This document shows, one piece after another, positions 43,397 to 51,903 of a stretch of 64,000 bases of DNA; positions within the stretch are counted from its first letter, which is position 1; each line of letters starts with the position of its first letter. The stretch comes from Histidinibacterium aquaticum. GTDB lineage: Bacteria > Pseudomonadota > Alphaproteobacteria > Rhodobacterales > Rhodobacteraceae. The DNA lies in assembly GCF_008710275.1 (NCBI RefSeq), contig NZ_VYQE01000006.1, positions 1 to 64,000 on the forward strand, read 5' to 3'. Below the pieces are notes generated by a model. That model did no database searches. It worked only from the letters and a program-made list of their open reading frames with translations, and was not told the DNA's origin. The translations under genes were made by a program, and so were the position numbers.

Positions 43397-44298
43397 GCGA
43401 CCTCCGTTGGACGGGTGGCCCGGATGATCGCGGAGGGCGGCAGCGAGGCCAGCAGGAGCGCCGCTTCGGACCATTCGGCGCCCTCCAGAAAGTCCGGCAG
43501 ATCGACCGGCGCGACCGTCACGACCTCTCCCGCGAGCCAGGCCCCTAGCCTGCCGCGGGCCTCGGTGCCCTCAGCCAGGCCGAGGCCGCTCGGGACGGCG
43601 CCGCGCAGCCAGACCGCCCCGGGTCTCTTGCCCTCGATCAGGCGGTCCGCCGCCGCCTCCAGGCCAAGCAGCCGGACGACCCGGCCCGCGCAGAGTTCGG
43701 GCGCGTCCGCGCCGGCGGGCTGCGCGAAGGCCGCGTTCGCCACCGTCGCGTCGCAGATCACGTCGCCCTGCAGCGTCACCTCCAGGACGAGCCCCGGCGG
43801 AAGCATCGGGGCGAAGGGTCCGATCCGCGCCGTATAGCGGTCGAGTTGCAGCCCGTCGCGGATATCCGGCCCGGTCATCGCCATCGACCGTCCGTAGGGC
43901 GTGCCGCCCATCATGCCTTCGCCGCCCTGCCCGTGCGGGCCGACCCCTTTCCACTCATTCGGTGGCACGTCCGGCAGGCGGTCCTCCTCGTCGGTCACTC
44001 CGGCGCAGAGGTCGTGCCATGCGTCGCGGAGGCGGTCAGCGATCTCGTCCGCTGTCTCGTCGATCCACCGCACCGTGGCGCGCGGGTGCGGCAGCTGGGC
44101 ATGAACGCGGGAAAGGGCCTCGAGCATATCGTCCGGCAGGTCCCCCGAGACGAGCAGCACGGCCGCGTCCCGGGGACTATGCGCCCGTCTCAGCCCGCGC
44201 CGCGCCAGCAGGCGCTCCACGTCGGCCTGCCGTCCTGGTCCGATCGCGGCGAAGATAGGAACGGGGGCCCGGGCCGCCAGACTGCCGAAGCGTGTCAC
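43393..44298 (-). CDS. Degenerate NuoB/NuoD-like soluble protein, no Fe-S ligands
   Basis: A 301-residue hydrophilic protein that I do not recognise as a named family. Residues about 40-75 (SPRDAAVLLVSGDLPDDMLEALSRVHAQLP) resemble the core of NuoB, but the four cysteines for cluster N2 are absent. Residues about 150-190 (MAMTGPDIRDGLQLDRYTARIGPFAPMLPPGLVLEVTLQGDVI) resemble the start of NuoD or hydrogenase large subunits, without its later quinone-site residues. Only two Cys occur before residue 180. The start is GTG 44298 overlapping the nuoA stop. It stands where nuoBCD would be, so it may cap the membrane arm as a non-redox connector. Confidence 0.55.
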   Translation of the reverse strand: MTRFGSLAARAPVPIFAAIGPGRQADVERLLARRGLRRAHSPRDAAVLLVSGDLPDDMLEALSRVHAQLPHPRATVRWIDETADEIADRLRDAWHDLCAGVTDEEDRLPDVPPNEWKGVGPHGQGGEGMMGGTPYGRSMAMTGPDIRDGLQLDRYTARIGPFAPMLPPGLVLEVTLQGDVICDATVANAAFAQPAGADAPELCAGRVVRLLGLEAAADRLIEGKRPGAVWLRGAVPSGLGLAEGTEARGRLGAWLAGEVVTVAPVDLPDFLEGAEWSEAALLLASLPPSAIIRATRPTEVA

Positions 44299-44633
44299 TG
44301 CCACCGGAAGATCCCCTCTCGCCAGCCGTAGAGGATACCGACGGACAGGATGGCAAGGAACATGCCCATCTCGGCCAGCGCCTTGATCCCTTCCGAGACG
44401 AAGACCACGGCCCAAGGGTACATGAACATCATCTCCATCTCGAAGGCGATGAAGAGCAGCGCCATGGTGTAGGGCCGGAAGTGATACCGCTGCCAGGCGT
44501 GGGTGTCAGGCGTGCCGCCACCGAGGAACGGCATCGCCTGCGGCCCGGTCGATTTCGCGGCCGGCGCAAGCAAGACGACGAGCGCGGCGGCGATCGCAGT
44601 CCACCCCACTATGATCCCGATCGTTACCACCAC
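44295..44633 (-). CDS. nuoA: NuoA-like membrane subunit
   Basis: A 112-residue, three-helix NuoA relative. The second-third helix region RYHFRPYTMALLFIAFEMEMMFMYPWAVVF is clearly NuoA-like. The loop that usually reads YECG (quinone-site Cys) is FLGGG here. The start is a GTG at 44633 (or 44630), with AGGGA just upstream. It is the first gene of the eight-gene cluster; the 170 bases before it must hold the promoter. Confidence 0.75.
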   Translation of the reverse strand: MVVTIGIIVGWTAIAAALVVLLAPAAKSTGPQAMPFLGGGTPDTHAWQRYHFRPYTMALLFIAFEMEMMFMYPWAVVFVSEGIKALAEMGMFLAILSVGILYGWREGIFRWQ

Positions 44634-44803
44634 GTTCCCTGCGGACTCGTTTCGCGAGGTCGGAGCGTCCCGACCCGGCGCCCGGACGAACAACACATGC
44701 CGGTGAAACGCCCCCGAGTCAGCAATGGGTTCCGTCGAGGCTCTCCACAGGCGGGGCCGCGCACGAAGATCGGCAGACCGACTGGCCCCGAGGGGCCCAG
44801 CTC

Positions 44804-46690
44804 TTACTCGGCCGCGGTGACCCGTCCCAACGGCCGTCCGGGCGCATTGGAGGGTCGGAGGGGGCGGTCCTCGGCGACCTCCACGAAGCGCCAGCCGGAG
44901 GTTCTGGCGTCCCGCGCGTGGAGCGGGTTGTCGCGGTAGGCGCCGTCGAAGGCGGGGTCGGAGAAGTAGCTTGGCTTTTTCGCGAAGACCGGCTCGTCGC
45001 CGTAGATGGCGAGAAGCATCTCGTCGTGCTCCATGTCCAGCAGGGCCGCGGGCGGCAGGTCGAACATCTGCACCAGTGCGCTCGCCTGAAGCGGCGTGGC
45101 GCAGCCGAAGGCCTGGAAGACCTTGCAGTTGTTGATCAGCGTCTCCCAGTTCGCCGGGTAGCAGGCCCGGAGCTGCGACAGGTCCTGCCAGAACGACCAG
45201 ACCTGCACGCCGTAGCCCCGCAGCAGGGTCTTGGCCGCGACGAACTCTTCCATGTGGCCGAGCTGCGCGACCTCGTCCATCAGGAAGAGCGTTGTGCGCG
45301 GGGGCCGGGACCGCCTGGCACAGATGACGTTGATCAGACCCTTGAAGATGGTGGCGAGCAGCCGGGAATGGCTGCCGAGCTTGTGCGGGGGGAACACGAT
45401 GTAGACCGAGCTGCCGCGCCCCTGCCGGAAGCGCTCGAGGTCGAAGCCGGGGGAGCTGAGCATAGACCGCACGCCCCGGCTCTGAAGATAGGAGATGTTC
45501 CCCTCCAGCGTCGCCATCATGCTGCCGAAGGTGCGGTTCGGCGCCTGCGCGCATTGCGCCGAAACCGCGCTGGCGAGCGTCCCGCGGCTCGCGAACATCT
45601 TCAATACGGCGAGCGGGTAGCCCACCGTCTCGGTCTCGTCGAAGACCATCGGGAGCCGCTCCGAGGCCCGGCTCGGCGCGTCGACCACGCCGGGGAGGAC
45701 CTGCATCGCCCATGCCGCCAGGGTGCGCAGTTCGACCGGGCTGATGGCCGAACCCGGACGGACCTCCTCGAGCGCGGCGCCGAATTGCGCGTAGAAGGCG
45801 GTCCCGAGGCAGTCCTTGTAGGTGGCGAGGAGGTCCGCGTCGGCCGTTCGCCAGGCACCGCCGTCGGAATCGTCGAAGAGCTGCTCCAGCAGCACGAGGT
45901 CCTCGTCGGGTTCGGTCTGGTTAGAGGCCTCATCGCCTGCGACGTCGCGATGCGTGCGGAGGGTGACCAGGAAGAGATCGAGCGCCGTCGCGCAGTCGAG
46001 CCCGCTCCGGTCGAGTGTGATGCGAACCGGGGCCGGGGCGGCGGCGAGATCGGGGAAGTAGTCCCGTTGCTCCGTCCGGTTGACCTGGTCCGGCCGGGTC
46101 CGCAGGTCTTCCAGCATCCGGTCCAGCCCCTGGCCGAGTTCGTGGTAGGCCGCGATCAGGCCGGCGAGGATGTTCTGGGCCGAGATGTCCCAGAAGTCGC
46201 GACCCGAGCCCTCTCCGGGCGCGAGCATCCCGGCCATGGACTGCGCCGCGGTCTCCGTGTCGTCGGAGAGATAGGGCAGCAGGTCGAACAGGTTGAGGCC
46301 CGAGGCATCGGGCTCGGTCCGGCCCTCCCAGTCTTCGGTCACGCCGAAGGGGTCGATCAGGTAAATCTGCTGGCCGAGCGCCTTTCGGCGGGCGGCGGTG
46401 ACGGCATAGTTCTCGCCCTTGGGATCCATGACGACGAGGTCGCCCTCGTGCCGGAGGGCCGCGGGAATGACGCAGGAGACACCCTTGCCCGCCCCGGTGG
46501 GCGCGATGGTCATCAGGTGGCCCTCGCCGTGGAAGATGTACGGATCGAGGTAGCCGGAGCGGGGCGAGAACTCGTCGGTTCCGAAGGAAAAGCCGACCGG
46601 CTGGCGGATGTGGTCGTCCTCCTGGGAGTAGCCCACGAGCAGGCCAGGTTCGCTGATCTTCGGGGGGAGCTGGTAATGCGTCATCGTCAC
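44804..46690 (-). CDS. Soluble VirD4/TraG-like coupling ATPase
   Basis: A 628-residue P-loop ATPase of the type IV coupling protein family. Walker A APTGAGKG lies at residues 63-70, followed by VVMDPKGENYAVTAARR (the TraG/VirD4 motif) near 95-110. Walker B TTLFLMDE (Asp472-Glu473) is near the middle, then VQVWSFWQDLSQLRACYP. Unlike conjugation VirD4 proteins it has no N-terminal membrane helices and starts almost directly at the ATPase fold. No relaxase, VirB or Tra genes are nearby. It lies 49 bases after the 940-residue gene and is probably co-transcribed with it. Function could be DNA or protein translocation or a non-transport role. Confidence 0.8.
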   Translation of the reverse strand: MTMTHYQLPPKISEPGLLVGYSQEDDHIRQPVGFSFGTDEFSPRSGYLDPYIFHGEGHLMTIAPTGAGKGVSCVIPAALRHEGDLVVMDPKGENYAVTAARRKALGQQIYLIDPFGVTEDWEGRTEPDASGLNLFDLLPYLSDDTETAAQSMAGMLAPGEGSGRDFWDISAQNILAGLIAAYHELGQGLDRMLEDLRTRPDQVNRTEQRDYFPDLAAAPAPVRITLDRSGLDCATALDLFLVTLRTHRDVAGDEASNQTEPDEDLVLLEQLFDDSDGGAWRTADADLLATYKDCLGTAFYAQFGAALEEVRPGSAISPVELRTLAAWAMQVLPGVVDAPSRASERLPMVFDETETVGYPLAVLKMFASRGTLASAVSAQCAQAPNRTFGSMMATLEGNISYLQSRGVRSMLSSPGFDLERFRQGRGSSVYIVFPPHKLGSHSRLLATIFKGLINVICARRSRPPRTTLFLMDEVAQLGHMEEFVAAKTLLRGYGVQVWSFWQDLSQLRACYPANWETLINNCKVFQAFGCATPLQASALVQMFDLPPAALLDMEHDEMLLAIYGDEPVFAKKPSYFSDPAFDGAYRDNPLHARDARTSGWRFVEVAEDRPLRPSNAPGRPLGRVTAAE

Positions 46691-46739
46691 AATCTCTCGT
46701 CTGGGCCAGGCGAGGTGCCTGCGGTGTCGGGCGGGGTGG

Positions 46740-49562
46740 TCAGCTGGAAAGCACGAGGTTGAAATCGTCGAGGCTCATGAGGCCCTCCTCCTCCTCGTCG
46801 TGTTCTCTGGCAGGCGGAGCCGGAGGCGGCGTCGGCTTGGGCGGGACGTAGGCGGGGAGCTCGCCGTCCCGTCGGAGCTTTGCGAGCGTGTCCTGCGCGG
46901 AGTGGAGGTAGTGGTCCCAGGGTTCGTCCCGGTACGGGTCCTCGAGCTCGCGCTCCTCCATCAGCAGCTCCAGGACCCCGATCTTCGTCTCCATCATGGC
47001 CACGAGCTCGAAGCGGCAACGCCTGACCTCTCGGGGGGCCCGGACGACCTCCCGGTAGAGGCGCGAAAGGTTGTTGTAGGCGGAGACGAGCTCTCCGATG
47101 GTGCGGATCGCCTGGCACGAAGCCACGCGCGCGGCGATCGCGAGCGCCGGGTCCTCGCCCTGAACGGGCCCCGACAGGGCGACGGCGTCTTTCGTGGCGG
47201 CATACATCCGGTCGCGCGCGTTCTCCACTGAGCTGCGGCTCGCGAGGCGGGCGGTGTCGATCAATCGTAGGATGCGGGTCCGGGTGTCGGGCGCCAGCTC
47301 GGCGCGCCGGGTCATCGTGTCGAAGGCGCTCGCGACCCGGCCGGTCAGCAGGCGGATCTGGGCGACGGCCCGCAGCATCGCCGGGTCCGTGGCCGGCGGT
47401 CTGCCGATGGCCTCGCAGAGTTTTCGGACCGCCTTGTAGCGCTGGCCCAGTTCCCCCCGTCGGCGGCCTGCATCCGGGCTCTCCTCCACGATACGCACGA
47501 GTTCCGTGAGCTCGAAGCGCAGCTTCAGGTCGGCCCAGTCCGAAGCGGTCTGATCCCCGGTGCCGAGCCGCGCCAGGAAATGCTCAGCTGTCTTCGCCGC
47601 AGAGAGGTCCTCGGTGGCGCCGGTTGACCTTAGGAAGCGCCTGAACTCACACTCGAAGACCTCGCGGGCGTCGTCGCGCTGGGTGAAGTCCATGTCCTCG
47701 TAGGTTTTGGAGACGACCCCCTCGAAGGCGATCGCCTCGAGCAGTCCGACGGCGGCCTCGGCGCGGGGACGGTCGCAGCCTCGGTCGGCAGAGGTCTCCC
47801 CGAGGATCGCCTCCTTGGTGTAGTGTTCGACGACCGGCCAGGGCACCGGGAGCTGGGTAGTCACGACCTTGTAGATGAGGGCCTTGCAGAGCCTGATCGT
47901 CGCCTGAGGACAGGACGGAAAACCGGGGGACGACCGCCAGACCTGTTCCAGCAGCCGGTCGGCGAGTTGCGCCTCGCCAGTGGCCAGGAGCGCCGCCACT
48001 TTCTCCTGAAGCCAATCCGCATGCGCCGCGGCGTCGAGCCTGAGGCGGGCATGGCTCGCACGGACCATGTCGAGGAAGCGGGCCTCCGGTTCGGCGCTCT
48101 CCGGGCGGTCGGCGAGCCACCGCATCATCCGTTCGACCCGGTGGGGATCGCAGTCCCCGGCTTCCTTGCGCGCAAGTCCGGCGACAGGATCGGGCACCAG
48201 GACGCATCCGGCCGGCGCTTCCTCCCGCGGGAGGTCCTCGGCCTCGACCGTCCGGCAGAAGGTGGCCCAGTCCTGTAGGTCGGTCCCGAAGGCGAAGAGG
48301 TCCATCGCGTCAACGAAGGTCCGCTCGTCGAGGAAGGGGATCGAGGCCGCGAGTCCGATCACCCGGCGCTCTCGCAGTGTGAAGTCCTCGAGCACCCGGG
48401 CGACGTGCTCCTGCGAGCATCGCCTCAGCCGCCGGTTCAGCTCTCGGCGGGTCTTGCCGCCCTCCGGGCCGAGGTCGTCCATCGACAGGCCCCGCTCGGT
48501 CAGGAAGGCCTGCGTCTCGTCGAGCAGCGCTTTCACCCGCTCGGGGTAACCCGCGCCGAGATGGCCGATGTGGGTTCGGAGCCAGAAGTCGGTGAGGCCG
48601 ACCGCGTCGAAGAGCGGCGCAAAGTCGTCCTCGCTGAGCGACCGGACCTCGACCCAATAGTTGGCCCGCTCCTGATCGCCTATGTAGGTGCCCCAGGGCA
48701 GTGCGCACTCGGTGCCCATGACGACGCTGACGAAGTCCAGGGCCCCGACGGTCTTCCCAAGCCAGGGCGGCAGCTGGTCGGCGTCGTCGCCATCGATCAT
48801 CAGCAGCCAGTGCTGCGGACGCTTGGTGGCTTCGAGCGTCTTGCGGTGGGCGCGCAGGTCGCGGACGAGCAAGTCGGGGAGGCTGCGGCGAAGCTCCTCG
48901 ATCGATAGCCTGCGGATCCACTCCAGGTCCTCCTCGGCCCGCCGGGCGGCGATCCAGCGCCGCATCGAAAAGCGGATGGAGGACACGAGCTTGTAGATCG
49001 GGCCGATGGTGGGGATGGCAGCGCCGCTGATCTCAAACCCGTTCATCATGGTATCGCGGACGGTGTCGGCGAGGTCCCCCGCCATTTCGTTGTGCTCGGG
49101 CGAGAAGACGCGCGGGTACTTCGTGCGGAGGTCCGAGGCCGAATAGATCTTCCGGTAGAGCTTGGCGAAGGCGTAGTCGAACCTCGGGAAGGCCGCTCGG
49201 TAGAGCTGGCCGTACTGCGAGCGGAGCTGCATCGGGCCTTCGATCTCGTCGGTATGCCCGCCGATCCCGAGGTCGAGATCCACGATCAGCGCAAGCGGCT
49301 GCTTGCGTCGCGCCCCCCGCCGCAGCGACCACCAGCGCCGGGGTGTCTCGTCCTGCCGTCCGACGATCCGCGGAAGCCAGGCCTCGCTCAGGATGCAGTC
49401 GAGGTACCGTTTCCGCCCCCGGTCCCTGTCGGAAATCACTTCGAGCAGGAAGGGAGGTCCGTCGGGCCTCCAGTCGAGGATGGACCATGCCGCTTCCTCT
49501 TCGAAGAGGAGGTCGGGGTCCCATTTGTCCAGTTCGAGGCCACTCCTGGAAACGTCGTTCAT
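46740..49562 (-). CDS. Large STAND-like protein without a canonical P-loop
   Basis: I do not recognise a named family for this 940-residue protein. Its first half reads like a STAND-type NTPase: PLALIVDLDLGIGG, FPRFDYAFAKLYRKIY, and a Walker-B-like WLLMIDGDDAD near residue 255. No GxxxxGK[ST] motif is present; SDRDRGRKRYL near residue 50 occupies the expected place and may be a degenerate remnant. From about residue 450 it is helical and repeat-like. The C-terminus has a Pro-rich linker (PPKPTPPPAPPA) and an acidic end (HDEEEEGLMSLDDFNLVLSS). No signal or membrane segment is seen. It is the first gene of a pair with the VirD4-like ATPase. Confidence 0.65.
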   Translation of the reverse strand: MNDVSRSGLELDKWDPDLLFEEEAAWSILDWRPDGPPFLLEVISDRDRGRKRYLDCILSEAWLPRIVGRQDETPRRWWSLRRGARRKQPLALIVDLDLGIGGHTDEIEGPMQLRSQYGQLYRAAFPRFDYAFAKLYRKIYSASDLRTKYPRVFSPEHNEMAGDLADTVRDTMMNGFEISGAAIPTIGPIYKLVSSIRFSMRRWIAARRAEEDLEWIRRLSIEELRRSLPDLLVRDLRAHRKTLEATKRPQHWLLMIDGDDADQLPPWLGKTVGALDFVSVVMGTECALPWGTYIGDQERANYWVEVRSLSEDDFAPLFDAVGLTDFWLRTHIGHLGAGYPERVKALLDETQAFLTERGLSMDDLGPEGGKTRRELNRRLRRCSQEHVARVLEDFTLRERRVIGLAASIPFLDERTFVDAMDLFAFGTDLQDWATFCRTVEAEDLPREEAPAGCVLVPDPVAGLARKEAGDCDPHRVERMMRWLADRPESAEPEARFLDMVRASHARLRLDAAAHADWLQEKVAALLATGEAQLADRLLEQVWRSSPGFPSCPQATIRLCKALIYKVVTTQLPVPWPVVEHYTKEAILGETSADRGCDRPRAEAAVGLLEAIAFEGVVSKTYEDMDFTQRDDAREVFECEFRRFLRSTGATEDLSAAKTAEHFLARLGTGDQTASDWADLKLRFELTELVRIVEESPDAGRRRGELGQRYKAVRKLCEAIGRPPATDPAMLRAVAQIRLLTGRVASAFDTMTRRAELAPDTRTRILRLIDTARLASRSSVENARDRMYAATKDAVALSGPVQGEDPALAIAARVASCQAIRTIGELVSAYNNLSRLYREVVRAPREVRRCRFELVAMMETKIGVLELLMEERELEDPYRDEPWDHYLHSAQDTLAKLRRDGELPAYVPPKPTPPPAPPAREHDEEEEGLMSLDDFNLVLSS

Positions 49563-49694
49563 CTTTACCCGGCCCTGCCCAACCTAACAGGACAATGAGT
49601 GGTGGTGGATTTGGGCGGTGGTATGGCCCGAAGCGGACCATATTACTATTTCGCGTCAGCTACTTAACCCTACGGAAGGCATTGGCAGGCAGGC

Positions 49695-51179
49695 TCAGGC
49701 GTCGATCTCGCGGAGGAACGCCCGGATGCTCGACATGCAGACGCCCCAGGCCGGCTCGTAGTCCACCAGTACGTGGTTCTGACTGTCCAGCGGCACGAAC
49801 CGCGCCTGCGGGATACCGGCGGCGACGAGCCGGCCCTGGTCCACCGGGATGCGCTGGTCCTGCGTGGCGTGTAGGACGATGGTCCGCGCCCGGACCTGCG
49901 CCAGACGGTGCCGCACGTCGATGTCCCCGAAGGCGTCCTGAAAACGCGCCGCGTTGGCGGCGGAGGTCGTGAGCCGCTGGAACTCGTCGAACCAATCGAG
50001 CTCGTCCGGGGCGGCGCGGGGCATGAAGGTTTGCGAGAAGATGTGCCGGTAGGCCGGGTTGTCGGTGCCCCAGCCGACTTCCGTCAGTTGCCGGACCGCC
50101 TCGCGCCGGGCCATCTCCTCGGGGCTTGCGTGATGCCGCCAGCCGGAGGCATAGGCGCCGATGAGGATCAGTCCCGAGACCCGCTCCGGGTGGCGCACCG
50201 CGTACTCGATGCAGACCGCGGCGCCCTGCGAGATGCCCAGCAGCGGAAACCGTTGAAGCCCCAGCGTCTCGACCACGGCCTCGAGGTCGTCGACGAAAGA
50301 GTCGAAGTCGAGCCTGCCGACGTTCCAGTCCGACAGCCCGCAGCCGCGCTCGTCGTAGCGGACCAGCGTGCGGGACCGCGCGAGATCGGCGAAGCAGGCG
50401 CCCCAGACCGGCGAATGCCAGTCGTGCTCGATATGGGTGAGCCAGTTGGCGGCCTTTACCAGCGGAGGGCCCTGCCCCACGGTCGCGAAGGCGATCTTCG
50501 TGCCGTCGCTCATCCGGCAGAAGCCGATGCGCTGCGCGCGCAGGTGCGCCCGCCGGTCGGCCGGTTCCAGCACGGGCAGGCTGTCACCTCCCTGCGCGGG
50601 CTCCGCCACCTCGTCGATCGTGGCCTCCGGGTCCGCCTCATGCAGAAGCCGCCTCCATTTCCGGACCGCGCTGCGGGAGGTCTCGGGATGGCTCGCCAAT
50701 CTCCGCAGCACCTCCAGCCGGTCCGCCTCGGCATCCTGCCGTTCGGCCATCAGCCAGGAGTCGAAGGCCGCGTCCCCCGCCCCTTGGAGCCCGTCGAGGA
50801 CGATGCCGGACAGCGCCTCCGCGGCGGCTTCCAAGTCGGCCAGGCTCATGCCTCCGGGATCGGTGCGCAGGCGCCGGTGGAGGTCGCGCAGGTCCACCTC
50901 CGCCCCCTCACCGTCGAAACGGACCCGCTCGCGGTCCGCGACTATTCGCGTGCGGTCGGCGGTATCGACGACCTTGCGCAGCTTGGTCAGGGCCCAGCGG
51001 AGCGCGGCCTTCGGATCGTCGGGTTGGTCCCAGAACATCTCGCACAGGCGCTCGCGCCGGTGCGGACGCCCGGTCGCGACCAGAAAGGCCAGAAGCGCAC
51101 GCGCCTTCCGCGAGGCCGGCAGCGCGACCTCTTCCTCTCCGACGCGAATCCGGAGTTCGCCGAGAACGGATATCTTCAT
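49695..51179 (-). CDS. BTAD/SARP-like regulator fused to an alpha/beta hydrolase
   Basis: A 494-residue fusion. Residues 1-90 form an OmpR-like DNA-binding domain (KISVLGELRIRVGEEEVALPASRKARALLAFL, then RRERLCEMFWDQ...LRWALTKLRKVVD) and about 95-190 a bacterial transcriptional activation (BTAD) region. From about 215 there is an alpha/beta hydrolase domain with RYDERGCGLSDW, nucleophile Ser in LLGISQGAAVCIEYA, acidic residue in ATQDQRIP and His in DSQNHVLVD. The hydrolase may sense or process a small ester as the inducer. ATG 51179 fits the domain start; ATG 51191 is possible. It is divergent from the STAS gene, with phased repeats between. Confidence 0.8.
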   Translation of the reverse strand: MKISVLGELRIRVGEEEVALPASRKARALLAFLVATGRPHRRERLCEMFWDQPDDPKAALRWALTKLRKVVDTADRTRIVADRERVRFDGEGAEVDLRDLHRRLRTDPGGMSLADLEAAAEALSGIVLDGLQGAGDAAFDSWLMAERQDAEADRLEVLRRLASHPETSRSAVRKWRRLLHEADPEATIDEVAEPAQGGDSLPVLEPADRRAHLRAQRIGFCRMSDGTKIAFATVGQGPPLVKAANWLTHIEHDWHSPVWGACFADLARSRTLVRYDERGCGLSDWNVGRLDFDSFVDDLEAVVETLGLQRFPLLGISQGAAVCIEYAVRHPERVSGLILIGAYASGWRHHASPEEMARREAVRQLTEVGWGTDNPAYRHIFSQTFMPRAAPDELDWFDEFQRLTTSAANAARFQDAFGDIDVRHRLAQVRARTIVLHATQDQRIPVDQGRLVAAGIPQARFVPLDSQNHVLVDYEPAWGVCMSSIRAFLREIDA

Positions 51180-51269
51180 GCCTGTCGCCATCGCTGGGTC
51201 GGAGCATGGGGAGGGACCCCCGGGAAAACAATCTGGCCGGGCGATCAGCAGCCTTCCGCTAGGTCAAAA

Positions 51270-51322
51270 ACAACGCCTGCACAGTTAATAAACAACGCTC
51301 GTTACAACGCTCGCTCCAACGG
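51270..51322. repeat. Phased ACAACGC-type direct repeats (putative SARP-like operator)
   Basis: ACAACGC occurs exactly at 51270, 51292 and 51304, with the variant CCAACGG at 51316. Spacings are 22, 12 and 12 bases, close to whole helical turns, as for SARP/BTAD activator sites. They lie between the divergent BTAD-hydrolase and STAS genes in an AT-richer patch. Confidence 0.6.
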
Positions 51323-51451
51323 TAGGGCGCGATAGCGCCGGCACGGCCCGGGAGGAGACAGGGCCGTGGCGCCCCGAGCGGTGCTTTTCAATCAAAGACC
51401 ATTGCCACCCCGCACAAACGGGGCGGGCTTCATCCGTTGAGGAGCGAAGAA

Positions 51452-51883
51452 TTGAAGACACGTTTCGAAATCATCGGCGACGTCGATCTGGTGCGGATCG
51501 AGGGCCACGTCGACGCCGGTGCGACCGGTCCGCTGTGCGACCTTCTGGCCGCGCGCGCCCGCTACGGGCGCAGGAAGCTCATCGTCGAACTGGGGGAGGA
51601 CGTCCGGATCGTTCGTCCGGGCGTACGCGGTCTCGTCGTCGCGTCGAAGCTGATGCGTACGGCGGGCGGGCAGTTCGCCGTGGTCGCCGGCCCCGAGCTC
51701 GGCGGTTGGCTGCATCGCGTGAGCTTCGCGCATCTGCTTCCGGTTCACCAAAGCCGCGCCGCGGCCCTCGCGGCGTTGGGCGAGACCGCATGGCGGATCG
51801 CTATCCAGGACCCGGGCCGCGCATCGAACCGCCCGGCCGCCCCGGCGCGGCTCCTGCCCCGCGTCGTCAACCACAGCCACTGA
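51452..51883 (+). CDS. STAS-domain protein lacking the phospho-acceptor motif
   Basis: A 143-residue protein with an N-terminal STAS fold (residues about 1-105): FEIIGDVDLVRIEGHVD, KLIVELGEDVRIVRPGVRGLVVASKLMRTAGGQFAVV and VSFAHLLPVHQS. In anti-anti-sigma factors the loop before the second helix carries DSSG with the phosphorylated Ser; here it is RPGV, so regulation by phosphorylation is unlikely. The C-terminus is basic and disordered. The start is a TTG at 51452 with GAGGAG eight bases upstream. It lies 20 bases before the DUF1127 gene and divergent from the BTAD regulator. Confidence 0.65.
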   Translation: MKTRFEIIGDVDLVRIEGHVDAGATGPLCDLLAARARYGRRKLIVELGEDVRIVRPGVRGLVVASKLMRTAGGQFAVVAGPELGGWLHRVSFAHLLPVHQSRAAALAALGETAWRIAIQDPGRASNRPAAPARLLPRVVNHSH

Positions 51884-51903
51884 CCGTTCAAAGGACCAGA
51901 CCC

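Noticed and set aside
43393-44298. A true NuoB subunit
   Set aside because: The cysteine ligands for the terminal Fe-S cluster are absent and the protein is twice the usual NuoB length.
44804-49562. Integrative conjugative element or T4SS locus
   Set aside because: Only one coupling-type ATPase is present. No relaxase, VirB/Tra channel genes, integrase, attachment-site repeats or tRNA target were seen nearby.
51270-51322. CRISPR array
   Set aside because: The units are only seven bases, with unequal short spacing and no spacers or cas genes; a regulator-binding array fits better.
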